This document shows, in pieces, positions 23,580-34,094 of a stretch of 64,000 bases of DNA. Both the position numbers and the translations under genes were made by a program. Origin of the DNA: Lactuca virosa (taxonomy: Eukaryota > Streptophyta > Magnoliopsida > Asterales > Asteraceae); assembly GCA_928212115.1 (NCBI GenBank), contig CAKMRJ010002223.1, forward strand, positions 305,306,281 through 305,370,280, in the 5' to 3' direction. The notes below the pieces were generated by a model. That model saw nothing but the letters and a program-made list of their open reading frames with translations, was not told where the DNA came from and did not search any database. Every line of letters begins with the position of its first letter. Position 1 is the stretch's first letter.

Positions 23580-24684
23580 TATAGCAGCTAGACCCAGCTG
23601 GTCGTCGTAGTACAACTACCCTGCCATATAGGTGAGAGTAAGTGAGGAGACTCACCTGATACTGATGACACGAAAAACCTAGCACCCAAACTGCCGGATC
23701 TGGACTCCGCCTAGTCAACAAAATAATTAACCTTAGTTAATAATTAAGGTCCAAAACAATTCACGAGTCCAAAATCCACGACTAAACCTACTAAGGGCAA
23801 AGGGACCATTTTTCCCCTCCCTTGGTCCCAAAACCCCAAACTTTGACCAAAGGTTAAAATCAACAGAAAGTCAACACCCAGTGAGTACGCTGGGCGTACT
23901 ACACCTAACGTTGGGAGTACAACTGAAAAAGCATGCGACAGGGTGAAATACGGCTACGCTACGCGTAGCTAGGAGTACGCACGATGTACTCCATAAACTT
24001 CCAATTCCACTCTTTTGACGTCTTAATCCGTTAAGACAACCATTCCAACCATAAATTTGACTAATTTGAAACCTCTTAATCCATAAAGTCATGAGCTTTA
24101 AGCCATTGCATGGCTAGGAGAGGCTCAAAACATCATTTCATCCATTTGAAGCTACTTTACTTACGCATGAGTCAAAAGGTAAGATCAAGCAAGCATTTTT
24201 TTATCAATCTAGATGTCTTTAGATGCATGAAAGGACAACTTAAACTCTCTGGAGAGCCCCAAACTCAAAAAGGTCTAAACTTGAAGACTTAAGCTCATAA
24301 ATCTTAAACTAAAGAGATGTAGAAGAACACTAGTCAAGGTTCAAGTTTTATACCTGAAAATGATGCACAAAGGTGGGGAGGTCCTGGATCTTCAAGCTAG
24401 CACCTTCTTCTTTTTCCCTAAAATCCTTCTTCAACTACAAAGGCCAAGAACACTCAAAACTTGCAATAACACACACTCAAATCACACACACGAGATTAGT
24501 GTTTATGGGAGGGTTGGGGGCTGATAAGGGTGGTTAGAAATGAATCCATAATGTTCTATATATAGGGGTCAAATGAAATATTAGGGTTTTGCATCTGAGC
24601 TTAGTACACCCAACGTACTAGCTGGTCGTCCACGTTTATGCATGGTGCATGAGTACGTTGCGCGTACTCATGCATACGTACTAC
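23580..24684 (-). repeat. LTR-D' fragment with GTAC palindromes
   Basis: GC-richer block resembling the gypsy LTRs of this window, with palindromic phrases such as GAGTACGCTGGGCGTACT and GTACGTTGCGCGTACTCATG at about 23881 and 24654. A minus-strand TATA-like CTATATATAG lies at about 24554. Gypsy-1 inserted at its right side. The LTR-like stub at 41149-41247 may be the rest of it. Confidence 0.5.
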
Positions 24685-25273
24685 TGAAACATCCCAAAAA
24701 TACAACCCAAAAATTTTCGTTTAAAAAAACTTTACTAAACCATAATATCAAATATTAAAAGATAAATCCATGGATCACGCGTCTCAAAATGTCATAACAA
24801 GTTTATCAAATCAACTGATATCAAAACATATCAAAATATCCGAATAAAACTCCCAGGATAAACTGAAGCTGTGGTGTGTGCCATGTCATCATCCCGAGCT
24901 CTTCCCCTTACTAGCGGAAGTACCTGAAACCAAAAACTGAAACTGTAAGCACAAAGCTTAGTGAGCTCCCCCGAACTACCACATACCATACAATAACATA
25001 TAAAGCAACCACTGAGCCTTGCCCACTGCATCGGACCGAAGTCCGGAAACTGCATCAGACCGGAGTCCGGAACTAACCAGGGCCTTGCCCTCTGCATCGG
25101 ACCGAAGTCCGGAAACTGCATCGGACTGAAGTCCGGAACTAACCAGGGCCATGCCCTCTGCATCGGACCGAAGTCCGGAAACTGCATCAGACCGAAGTCC
25201 GGAACTAACCAGGGCCTTGCCCTCTGCATCGGACCGAAGTCCGGAACTGACTGAACATAGCATAGCATAATCA
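24685..25273 (-). repeat. Gypsy-1 3' LTR stump
   Basis: Matches 39182-39775 from TGAAACATCCCAAAAATA up to the shared GCATAGCATAATCA, then diverges abruptly at about 25273. The rest of this LTR is missing. It contains tandem CATCGGACCGAAGTCCGG units (25017-25250), which give meaningless repetitive frames. Confidence 0.85.
25017..25250. repeat. Tandem repeat with CGGACCGAAGTCCG palindromes
   Basis: About seven copies of a CATCGGACCGAAGTCCGGAA core in a higher-order unit of about 65-66 bp that includes AACCAGGGCCTTGCCCTCTG. The same array is found at 39525-39760 in the other LTR. Confidence 0.85.
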
Positions 25274-25720
25274 CTATCATAAGCTTTTCATTTCCTTCAT
25301 CTACTCAATTCTCTACAAGTCTTCACCATAACGTTTTGTACACCCAAGTAGACGTTCGGTGTACCAGACGAGAATTTAAGATAGGAAAGTTTTATTTATG
25401 ATAAACGTATAACTCTCCTTATCACTTCGAAACGTTTACATGTTAGTTCTAATCTCGTAATCATACGCTTAGAATCCTACACACATAAGGTTTCCAGATC
25501 CGGTCGGCAACAGACCATAGATCCGAACAAATAATAGCATATAAGGCATCCTTATAGCTCTAACATAAAATATTTAACACATAAAACATTTTAGGCATCT
25601 TTCCTAAAATAAACTTGTGCTCGTGTCTAAAATATAGCAGACACTCATCTCACAATCATCACTTAGCATTCTAAGTTTAAGTCTAGAAATCCTACAAATT
25701 CCTAGTTCGCTTAAACTAAT
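25274..25720 (-). other. LTR-B element leader, truncated
   Basis: Non-coding sequence between the primer site of LTR-B and the abrupt junction with the gypsy-1 3' LTR. By position it is the 5' leader of the LTR-B element. The rest of that element, its 3' LTR and the gypsy-1 integrase end were apparently lost in one deletion. Confidence 0.6.
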
Positions 25721-25732
25721 GCTCTGATACCA
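25721..25732 (-). other. LTR-B primer binding site
   Basis: GCTCTGATACCA on the plus strand is the exact complement of the initiator tRNA-Met primer site TGGTATCAGAGC, two bases from the LTR edge at 25735. Confidence 0.88.
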
Positions 25733-26416
25733 ACTGTGACATCCCCAATTTCACGGCCAGAAAAGACCGATTTAATTTATGCTTTTAAAATAATTTCAGA
25801 GTAATAATTTGATTAAAAGTGTTGCGGAATTTGTTCCCAGAAAAACATGATAAATATGTTATCAAATCATTTCCGAAGAAATGTATTTTATTCACTTAAA
25901 CCATTGGGATGTCATTGTCAATACAAAAACATAAGCATAAACAAAACTTACATTCATTTACACTAGTGATCTACTTCTCTTTTAATCTCTCAGTGTAAAG
26001 CAACTTCGTATCGATACCTGTGATACAAATAAACTGAGTGGGTCAGGCTTGGGAGCCTGGTGAGCATATAGGGTTTTCAACCCACAATAAATAATAAACT
26101 TATTAAGTTCTCAATCAATAAATTTATTAATTTCATCAACCAAAATAACCCTAATTACCCATTCCCATTACCTCACTTTACGTCCCTAAAACAACTATCA
26201 CAAGGGACCTAGCCTAAGGATTATCACTAAGGGTGACAACATTGCTTTGGGGGTTCCTCAGCAAGTTATGTCAAATAAAACAAACATCAGGGTGACAACA
26301 TTGCTTTCCCTCAGCAAGTTATGTCAAACAAGACATCCTAACATAAAACAACCTATAAAGTGACAACATTGCTTCCCTCTGCAATTTATGTCAAATAAGA
26401 CATGAAGTCACATCGT

Positions 26417-26600
26417 TTCCATGTGCTAAATCCATAGCTCTTATTCATCGACGGTATTTCCCACGGGTGTTCCCCCCCCCCCCCCCCCCCGTGCAATACA
26501 TGTCAATGGGTTTTCCATATGCTAAGTCCATAGCTCTTATTCATCGACGGTATTTCCCACGGGTTTTCCACCCCGCAATACATGTCAATGGTTTTTCCAT
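26417..26600. repeat. Tandem duplication around a poly-C run
   Basis: The block CCATAGCTCTTATTCATCGA through CAATACATGTCAATGG occurs twice about 95 bp apart. The first copy carries a homopolymer of 19 C at 26472-26490 where the second has only CCACCCCG. Confidence 0.8.
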
Positions 26601-27773
26601 ACAGCTGATGAACATACTAAGGGGTTTCCCCAGCCATACATGCACTAAAGGCACTCATGAGGGGAATAGAGTACAGCGAATGAACACTCTAGTCCATTAA
26701 CACCTGCAGGTTGCGAGCCTGCTAGTGTTCCACAGACCGTCTAGAACAGTCCATGGTTGTCATCCATACTCTGTTGAATGACAGGGGTCAACGTTTGGGT
26801 AAGGGCTTTTCTCATATTGCACCACTCACGCCAACGTTTGAGTAAGGGCTTTTCTCATATTTCACCACTCACTCTCAACTCATGATCTATATCACTGATC
26901 ATCTCATCTATCCAACTCACCTTTCATCACACACCCACTATTTAACTCATGATCTATATCACTAACTCATGAAGCTCGTCCGATCACTTCATAAAAGAAC
27001 AAAGACTCCAAAGCTCTTCCAAATAAAAGTATAGGGAAAATACTGATAAAGTACTCCCGTACGCTCCCGTACCCCGACACGTAATAGTGTCAAAAAGAAT
27101 AACTAACGGATGAACACATAGTTCAAAAACACCTAAGGAACATATAGTTCAAGAACACTTTATGAACATATAGTTCAAACATACGTACCGATTACAAGTC
27201 TACTAACGTTCCACTGGACTATCTAAAATAGTATGTGACCGTTGTCTATACTCTGCTAGATAACTAGATCATCTTAAACATCGATACCTCTCATCACTTT
27301 TATTTCATCACACATCATATAATTCATTTACCCATATTTTACCCAACATATTTGTAGATAAAAATATATATACAGTTTAAAACTTGTATAAAACATAAAT
27401 TCAACAGTCACCTCAAATAAACAATTAATATATTTACACATAGCACGTATTTTAAGGTAAATACTTCATATCTATGTGTAAGGTGAAAGTGACTATACAC
27501 TCACTTGTTTTAACGATAACCGGGCAGCACTTTGTTGCCTAAAACGGTCGTTTCTAATAAAACCGGGAGTTTTATTGAGAAATCGGGCTCTGCGAGGGTC
27601 GGGTTTCGAAACCGAAAAAATAAATTTCCCGGGCTTCTCGGGCACTCCGGGACGTGTTCCGGGCGTTGGAAATGATCTCGGGGGCATCGGGGGAGGTCAA
27701 AATGCTAAAAATATGAGTTTAGGGGTGAAAAAGGGCAAAATCCCAAAATTACCCGGGAAGTCTTGCACCCCTC

Positions 27774-27781
27774 TATTTATA
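27774..27781 (-). promoter_or_regulatory. Putative TATA box of LTR-B
   Basis: TATAAATA within CCCCTATAAATAGAGG on the minus strand, a strong plant core promoter match in the correct orientation for the element. Confidence 0.55.
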
Positions 27782-28895
27782 GGGGGAGGCTTCGGACCGA
27801 GGGGGGCAGGTGGCTTCGGATGCGAGGAGTCAGCAGACACGCGTCGGTCTTCGGACATGCCACGCTTCGGATGACTCAGCAAGGTCGGACACGGGGCAGC
27901 TCCTGCGAAGGCCACGTGCGAAGCTCGGACAGGTGGAGGCTTCTAAGTGGACCGAACTTTGGTCCAATGGGGAAGGAGGATGACGACTTCGGACCAATCA
28001 GTGGGTGCCATGCGAGGCTGCGGTCCAATCAGAAGACGCCACGTGGAGGCTGCATGCGAAGGATAACGTGGCTGGCACTATTCATGCGAAATTTCTCGAT
28101 TTTCGCGCCAAAACTTCTAAAATCCATAACTTTTGCATACGAGCTCCGTTTTTGACGTTCTTTATATGCACGCGTAGGTAAAATTATGCTCTACAACTTT
28201 CGTTTAGACTTCGTCGGCTAATTTTGACTTTAATTTTTATATTATTATTTTTAACAGACCGGGACAGGAAATCCGTTAAAAATTCATAACTTCTTCATCC
28301 GACGTCTGTTTTCGTCTGTCTTTTTACCGTTATGCTACAAATGACAAGACCTTCGATTCTCGTTTAGGTCGTGTCGGCTAAAAATCGCTCGATCTAAAAT
28401 TCGAGTTTTTAGCTGTCTACTGCTAAGCTAAAACTTCGAAAAATCATAACTTCCTCATATAAAGTCAGATTTGGGCGTTCTTTTTATACCTACTCTCGGT
28501 TTAACGAACACTATGAGTTTCGTTTAGATCACTAAGGCTAAAAAGTAGTTTATCAAAAACTCACTTTTTACGACATTCGGCCCCGTGCCGGTTTATCGTG
28601 AAACTTCGACATGTCATAACTTCTTCGTTATAACTCGGATTTCGGCATTCTTTATATATCCGTAATCCTTGTCACGCCCACTACAAGTTTCTTAATTGAT
28701 ATCGGCTTTATCTAATATTTAATTTTGACGCTCATTTTTATTCGTAATTAATTAAACCCTAATAATTAAGCATAAAACACATAATTCACATAAAATTCAC
28801 ATAATTCGTTTTCATTTCTTCTAAATGAGTTACAAAGGTTAACCTAGACCATTATATCAATATTTAATGCCTAGCCTAGAAACACGGGCGTTACA

Positions 28896-29227
28896 AACCG
28901 CTTCCAAAACCTGGAAGTGAACCGGACGTCTCGATCTGATACTACTGATACAGGCACTCCATGCCGTGCCACTACCTCGCGCACATAAACATCGGCTAGC
29001 TTCTCGGCCGATATGCTCTCCTGTATCGGTATGAAATGCACGCTCTTGGTCAGCCGATCCACTATGACCCAAATCGAATCAACTCCACGTGCGGTCCTGG
29101 GAAGCTTAGTGATGAAATCCATAGTGATATCCTCCCATTTCCACACGGGAATGTCTAATGGCTGCATCTTGTCGTGGGGTCTCTGATGCTCCGCCTTGAC
29201 CTTCCTGCAGGTCAGGCATTTCTCCAC
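28896..29227 (-). pseudogene. Gypsy-1 integrase catalytic core, truncated
   Basis: The fragment begins at the C-x2-C end of the zinc-binding domain (EKCLTCRKVK). It contains the first catalytic Asp (ITMDFI) and the second (VVSDRD), then stops at FWKRF where LTR-B starts. The third catalytic residue (Glu) is missing because of the insertion. A frameshift near 29230-29250 separates it from the preceding RNase H frame. Confidence 0.85.
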
Positions 29228-30182
29228 GTACCAAGCTACGTCCCCGCTTCATGCAGGGCCACCAATAGTCGGGTCGAAGATCTCTGTACATCTTCGTCGC
29301 CCCTGGGTGAATGGAGAACCGAGACTTGTGGGCCTCATCCATCAGTACCTGCCGTACTCCTCCCCAGTACGGTACCCAAACTCTCCCATGAAGGGTCAAC
29401 AATCCTCGACTGTCATAGTCAAAGGAAGCTACTCGGCCCATAATCCTCTCACACTTCTGCCTCTCCTCCTTCAGGCCCTCAACCTGTGCCTCTCTGATCT
29501 GCTCCAACAATGGAGTAATCACTGTCATCCTCAGATATACATCCCTGATCGGGGCTGCTACCGCCTTGCGGCTCAGGGCGTCGGCCACTACGTTGGCCTT
29601 GCCCGGATGATAAAGGATCTCACAGTCATAATCCTTTACCACGTCCAACCATCGGCGCTGCCTCATGTTCAGATTCGGCTGATCCATGAGGTACCTCAAA
29701 CTCTTATGATCCATGTAAATGATACATCGGACCCTATAGAGGTAATGTCTCCAAATCTTGAGGGTGAACACCACCGCCCCCAGCTCTAAATCGTGCGTCA
29801 GATAGTTAGCCTCGTGAGGCTTCAACTGTCTAGATGCATAAGCTATCACATGCCCTCGCTGCATCAACACTGCTCCCATACCTGTGATCGAAGCATCACA
29901 GTAAACTACAAAATCCTCTACTCCCTTTGGCAGGGTGAGAATCGGCGCCTCGCACAATCTCTGTCTGAGGGTCTCAAATGCTGCCTGCTGCTCAGGCCCC
30001 CAGCGAAACACCACCGACTTCTTGGTCAGTCGGGTGAGCGGAACTGCTATCTTGGAGAAATCCTGGATGAATCTCCTGTAGTACCCTGCCAGTCCTAGGA
30101 AACTCCGAATCTCAGTTGGAGACCTCAGGACCTCCCACTGCATCACGGCCTCTATCTTGGCCAGATCTACTAGTATACCCTT
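29228..30182 (-). pseudogene. Gypsy-1 RT connection, RNase H and integrase N-end
   Basis: An open frame runs 30146-29106, its downstream part out of frame after about 29250. It covers the RT thumb region (RSFLGLAGYYRRFIQDFS), RNase H (VVYCDASITGMGAVLMQRG, later YHPGKANVVADALSR) and the integrase zinc finger start (SIHPGATKMYRDLRPDYWWP). The in-frame TAG at 30183-30185 separates it from the RT frame. At the homologous place gypsy-2 has Gln, so the stop fits a C-to-T change. Confidence 0.85.
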
Positions 30183-31178
30183 CTAGTTGATGAGGTGTCC
30201 AAGGAACTGCACCTCGCGCAACCAGGACTCGTACTTGGAGAACTTCGCGAACAGTCTCTCCCTCCTCAGCGTCTCTAGCACCTCTCTCAGGTGCTCCTCA
30301 TGTTGCTCCTGAGTCTTGGAATAAACCAAGATGTCATCAATGAACACTATCACAGACCGATCCAACATCGGTCTGCATACGCGGTTTATGAGATCAATGA
30401 ACGCGGCTGGAACGTTGGTGAGTCCGAACGGCATCACCACAAACTCATAATGACCATAGCGGGCCCTAAAAGCGGTCTTCTGCACATCCTCATCCCTGAC
30501 CCGCATCTGGTGATATCCTGACCGTAGATAAATCTTGGAGAACCAAGATGCTCCCTGAAGCTGGTCAAACAAATCGTCTATCCTCGGGAGTGGGTAACGG
30601 TTCTTCACCGTCACCTTGTTTAGCTCCCGGTAATCTATGCACATACGGTGCGACCCATCCTTCTTCCTCACGAACAGGATCGGCGCTCCCCATGGTGAAC
30701 TACTCAGCCTGATGAAACCCTTGTCTAGCAGCTCCTGCAGCTGCGTAGACAACTCCTGCATCTCTGGAGGAGCCAACCGATACAGTGCTTTGGCTATCGG
30801 AGCCGCACCCGGGACCAGGTCAATCCGAAACTCAACCTGTCTCTCCGGAGGTATTCCAGGCAAATCCTCTAGTAATACGTCCGGGTACTCTCGTACTACT
30901 GACACATCGTCAACTTTCGCCTTACCCTTCTCCCGGGCGTCTATGACATAGGCGACGTACCTTGCGCAACCCTGCTGAACATAACGCCTCGCTCTCGCTG
31001 CTGAACACAGAATCGGTCCGTGCTGTGGCCTCTCGCCCTGAATCACTAACTCTCCCCCACTAGGAGTGCGAACCCTCACTAACTGCAGTTCACAATCAAT
31101 CATTGCCCCATTGGGGCTCAGCCAATCCATACCCACTATAACCTTATTCCCTCGCAGGGGAATGGGAACCAAGTCCAC
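30183..31178 (-). pseudogene. Gypsy-1 reverse transcriptase with altered catalytic motif
   Basis: A 331-codon frame from the protease C-terminal side (VGMDWLSPNG) through RT motifs (RMCIDYRELNKVTVKNRYPL, VVMPFGLTN, FIDDILVYS). The motif that normally reads FS.IDLRSGYHQ has Tyr in place of the Asp (FSKIYLRSGYHQ). This removes one of the three metal-binding aspartates of polymerases, while gypsy-2 keeps it. A one-base frameshift near 31178 separates it from the protease. Two independent lesions plus the missing Asp mean no active enzyme. Confidence 0.88.
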
Positions 31179-31389
31179 TGAAACTGCTCACCAAATAACT
31201 GCAGCGAACACGCCCTATATACTCTCGCGACCCTGACGGTCCTGTCATCAGCTATCTCAACCTCAAGTAGGCAATCCAGCTCCCCCGGAGCTCTGTTAAA
31301 CCTCTTGCTAAGCGCAAGTGAAACAAATGATCGGGTAGCCCCCGAGTCAAACAATATTGTAGCTGAAATGCCGTTCACTAAGAACGACC
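31179..31389 (-). pseudogene. Gypsy-1 aspartic protease domain
   Basis: After the proposed mini-intron the frame reads an aspartic protease with the catalytic triad in LFDSGATRSFVS (Asp-Ser-Gly) and a following hydrophobic strand region. Reading ends in a frameshift at about 31178. Retroviral-type proteases of this family work as dimers to mature Gag-Pol. Confidence 0.8.
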
Positions 31390-31456
31390 CTATACGAAAA
31401 CATATAACCATGAGAAACAATCAATATCAATAAAGAGATAAGAGGAAAATACATAC
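31390..31456 (-). other. Predicted 67-bp mini-intron in gypsy-1 gag-pol
   Basis: On the minus strand GTATGT begins at 31456 and GTATAG ends at 31390. The interior is T-rich and 67 bp long (not a multiple of three). Splicing inside a Gly codon joins the gag C-end (APDVVTG-like) to the protease in one frame; unspliced reading runs out at a stop soon after. The same position in gypsy-2 has a 61-bp GT-AG segment (53710-53770). Prediction from sequence; RNA evidence is needed. Confidence 0.7.
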
Positions 31457-31854
31457 CCGTCACCACATCAGGAGTCGCTCGCGCCTCCTCTGCTGTCATC
31501 TGAAAAGCTCTACTCTTCGCCACTGGCGCCTCACCCCGGCCCTGACGGCCGTCTGTAATCCTCAAAGTAGCAGGGTCAGGTGCTGCCACCTTCCCTGCTG
31601 CTGCTAAACTCGGGCACCGGGACTTTTTATGTCCCCTCTGATTGCAATGGAAGCAAATCAGATCAGCTGCTGTGGTGGTGGTGGTAGTAGCTGTACAATC
31701 TCTACTCATATGCCCGGTCCGGCCACACTTATAGCAACCGGCACTACCTGCCTTGCACGCCCCATCGTGCAATCTCCCACACTTACCACACCGACTGTGG
31801 CTCTGGTCCTCTAGATATGTGATCTGATACCTTGGGCTTTTTTCCCGAACTCCC
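31457..31854 (-). pseudogene. Gypsy-1 gag C-terminal part with zinc knuckles
   Basis: Nucleocapsid region with a classical CCHC knuckle, CYKCGRTGHMSRDC, then a second CFHCNQRGHKKSRC, joined by a Thr-rich linker; an incomplete upstream C-G-K-C-G precedes them. Such knuckles bind element RNA during packaging. The Athila-like element inserted just upstream at 31855, separating this part from the gag body at 37379-38193. Confidence 0.85.
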
Positions 31855-33413
31855 TGATATGGGCTTATTTAGTCATAGAAATCATTCATTATCTTATTAA
31901 TTATTGTTGATTTTATATCATTTTATGGACAAAAGGTACTTAATTAGCTTAATATTTCAATTTCAGCAATAAAAGACATGCTCAGGTGAAAAAGGAAGAG
32001 GATTGAGTGATTGGAAGCTTGGAGATTGAAGACTGAAGAAAGAAGGATGTTATTGGACAGCTTGACCCCTCGTCAGTGTTTTGTCCATATCTCATGAACC
32101 GTAACTCCGACTGACGAGATTCAAAATGTTCTGAAAACTAGACACAATTTCGGACGACTTTCCTGTTTTGAGAAAATGTTGATTCCAAGAGAACTCGACG
32201 AGTTGACCCAAAACTCGACGAGTTGGTCAGAATGTTCCCGATTCGAAGATGCCTTGCCGTACACGCTGTATACGCGGATTATCGAAAAAACTCGACGAGT
32301 TTGTGGTGAAAACTCGTCGAGTTGGCCCTGTTTTCAGAATTTATATATAGAAACACTTCTCATTCGAACCCTAACACTTTCTGGAGGCTAGCTGCGATTA
32401 TTGAAGACCAGAAGGGTTCTTGAAGCTTCAGTTTTCGAGATTGCAACATAAGAGACAATTTAGAAGAGAATCAAAGGCAAATAATCATTCTTCTTTTCTT
32501 AATCTTTGTTTTGAAACATGTTTGAATCATTAGATTTTGATTTTAGGTTATTACTTGCTGTAGATATGAGCTAAAAGCTTTTTACTTCTGTTTGGATGAG
32601 ATAATCTTATGAACATGGTTTGATTGAGTGGTTGGATTAATATTAATTTGGTTATTTATCTTGTTAAGCTTGTTAAAGATCCTCATGTATTGATGATAAA
32701 TATTTTCTGTTAATAAGTGAGTTATTAAGTTGTATGAACATCTTCTTGATTACTTGATTCATATAAATTTGAGAATACAAGATTGTATGCCTAGGAATAG
32801 TGAACATGAAACTAGGGTTAACTAGAAAATATGTAAATCAATGTGTGAGCATGTGTGATGAACAACCACATTTGAGTTGATTGAATTGAACAAATTTGAT
32901 TAGCTATTATTACAAGTCTTACTTGATACGAACTGAACACTAGGAAACTTGTTAGTTTAATCAACTGGCCACTGTTTGAATTAACTTGTCTACTAAAGGA
33001 TTGGTAATAGTGAACATGAACCCAATCATATTAGGAATCGGTAACCATTGACATATTGATCCATTGCACTTGCCACGAAATCAACCATAGGAATAAGTGA
33101 ATCAAATCTGAACAGAAGTCTCTTTTATCATTGAATCTAGTTGTCCTTTCTTGTTCTTCTTAATTGTTAACTGTATTTTGTTTGAGTGTTAATTGATTGT
33201 TTAAGTTTCTAGTCTTGCAAAACTAGAGAAACCCCCTTTTATATTGTTTTATTTAGATAATATTAGCATTTATTTTAATTGTTTACCGTTCCCTGTGTTC
33301 GATACCCTACTTACCTGAACTAAACTACTAATCGATAGGTACACTGCCTTTTGTGTGTTTGTTTTTTTTGTTTAAGTTAGTAGGATTAAAACTAGTACGT
33401 TTCACACACATCA
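31855..33413 (+). repeat. Athila-like 5' LTR
   Basis: 1559 bp. Holds four AACTCGWCGAGTT-type palindromes at about 32195-32325 and a TATA box at 32342-32349. Frames such as 32176-32391 recur in both LTRs and look non-coding. Confidence 0.95.
32342..32349 (+). promoter_or_regulatory. Putative TATA box of Athila-like LTR
   Basis: TATATATA followed by GAAACACTTCTCATTCGAAC; the same at 36305-36312 in the 3' LTR. Right strand and a plausible position for the element promoter. Confidence 0.55.
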
Positions 33414-33440
33414 AGTTTTTGGCGCCGTTGCCGGGGAACG
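33414..33440 (+). other. Athila-like primer binding site
   Basis: TTTTTGGCGCCGTTGCCGG begins three bases after the LTR end. TGGCGCCGTTGCCGG is the primer site known for Athila/Tat relatives (recalled as tRNA-Asp). Confidence 0.85.
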
Positions 33441-33535
33441 GTTCTAAAATTTATTTTAATTGCTAGTATTATCGATCCTTTGTGTGAGATTTATCTCATA
33501 TAAAGTTACGAGTTTTTTTTGTTTTAATATTTATT

Positions 33536-33781
33536 ATGTATTTTCCAAATCTCGATGCTTTTGATGCTTTTCTTGAGGAAGTAGTACAGGAAATTGAGCA
33601 AGAAGATGAGGAATATGACTCAGATGATGATTTGAAGGAATTTGGAAGATGGTTAGATAACATCTTGCCTAATAAACAAGAGCAATTTGAGTTACAAGAG
33701 CTAGAGTTAAAATATGAAGAATTTTTATCCAGAAAGAGATTTGGAGGAGCTGGAAAGATTGCTAGCAGAAGGGTCAGATGA
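33536..33781 (+). CDS. Small acidic ORF 1 of Athila-like element (gag relic?)
   Basis: An 81-codon ATG frame close to the place where gag starts in autonomous relatives. The product is very acidic (VVQEIEQEDEEYDSDDD). No known domain. It overlaps the next frame by about 67 bp and may be one original frame broken by a one-base shift near 33723. I do not recognise it. Confidence 0.35.
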   Translation: MYFPNLDAFDAFLEEVVQEIEQEDEEYDSDDDLKEFGRWLDNILPNKQEQFELQELELKYEEFLSRKRFGGAGKIASRRVR

Positions 33782-34094
33782 AGAACAAGAACAAGCTGAT
33801 TTGCAGGAACCAAGCCGTGGTTTGACCATTACCACGACGTGGCCCCCTATTTTCCCAGATTGTGTTTCTAAGCATGGGGTGACGACTCCAACTTTGGAGA
33901 AAGTTCTGAAGCGCGATCCATTTCTAATTAGTATCCAACCGGTCCCAACCCTTATCAAGATTCTTGGGTTTTATATATTCAAGCTCGTTTGGCCAATTTT
34001 AGAAGCAAAGAGCCAAATTTTACAAATTGGTCCACCAAAGAAGATATTCAATGCAACGGATGGATTGGCATTGAGTTTATTGGAAGTTTATTAA
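33714..34094 (+). CDS. Small ORF 2 of Athila-like element (gag relic?)
   Basis: 126 codons. An acidic start (DLEELERLLAEGSDEEQEQA) is followed by a less biased part with SKHGVTTPTLEKVLKRDPF. Ends in TAA at 34092-34094. Probably a decayed or repurposed gag N-terminal piece. Translation is unproven. Confidence 0.3.
   Translation: MKNFYPERDLEELERLLAEGSDEEQEQADLQEPSRGLTITTTWPPIFPDCVSKHGVTTPTLEKVLKRDPFLISIQPVPTLIKILGFYIFKLVWPILEAKSQILQIGPPKKIFNATDGLALSLLEVY

Larger units (their letters stand above)
25735..28895 (-). repeat. LTR-B, 3.16-kb gypsy-type 5' LTR
   Basis: TG/CA ends (plus-strand TGTGACATCCCC...GGGCGTTACA). Its left edge adjoins a primer site, so it is the 5' LTR of a minus-strand element that inserted in the gypsy-1 integrase. 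It holds a minus-strand TATA box (27774-27781), a 19-base C run (26472-26490) and a duplication of about 100 bp around it (CTCTTATTCATCGACGGTAT twice). Its LTR start is related to the reversed fragment at 41248-41780. Frames inside (27493-28155) are not protein-like. Confidence 0.82.

Noticed and set aside
24831..25280. 149-residue minus-strand frame with repeats of the type DFGPMQRARPWLVP (also at 39329-39835)
   Set aside because: The frame is the translation of a tandem DNA repeat inside the gypsy-1 LTR. Several frames of both copies are open for the same reason, and there is no start context or promoter logic.
27493..28155. Overlapping frames of 64-130 codons on both strands in LTR-B
   Set aside because: GC-rich LTR sequence; composition is low-complexity and no domain or homologue is recognised.
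29174..30098. Plus-strand frames of up to 197 codons opposite the gypsy-1 pol
   Set aside because: Shadow frames of a GC-richer coding strand on the minus strand; they show no domain.
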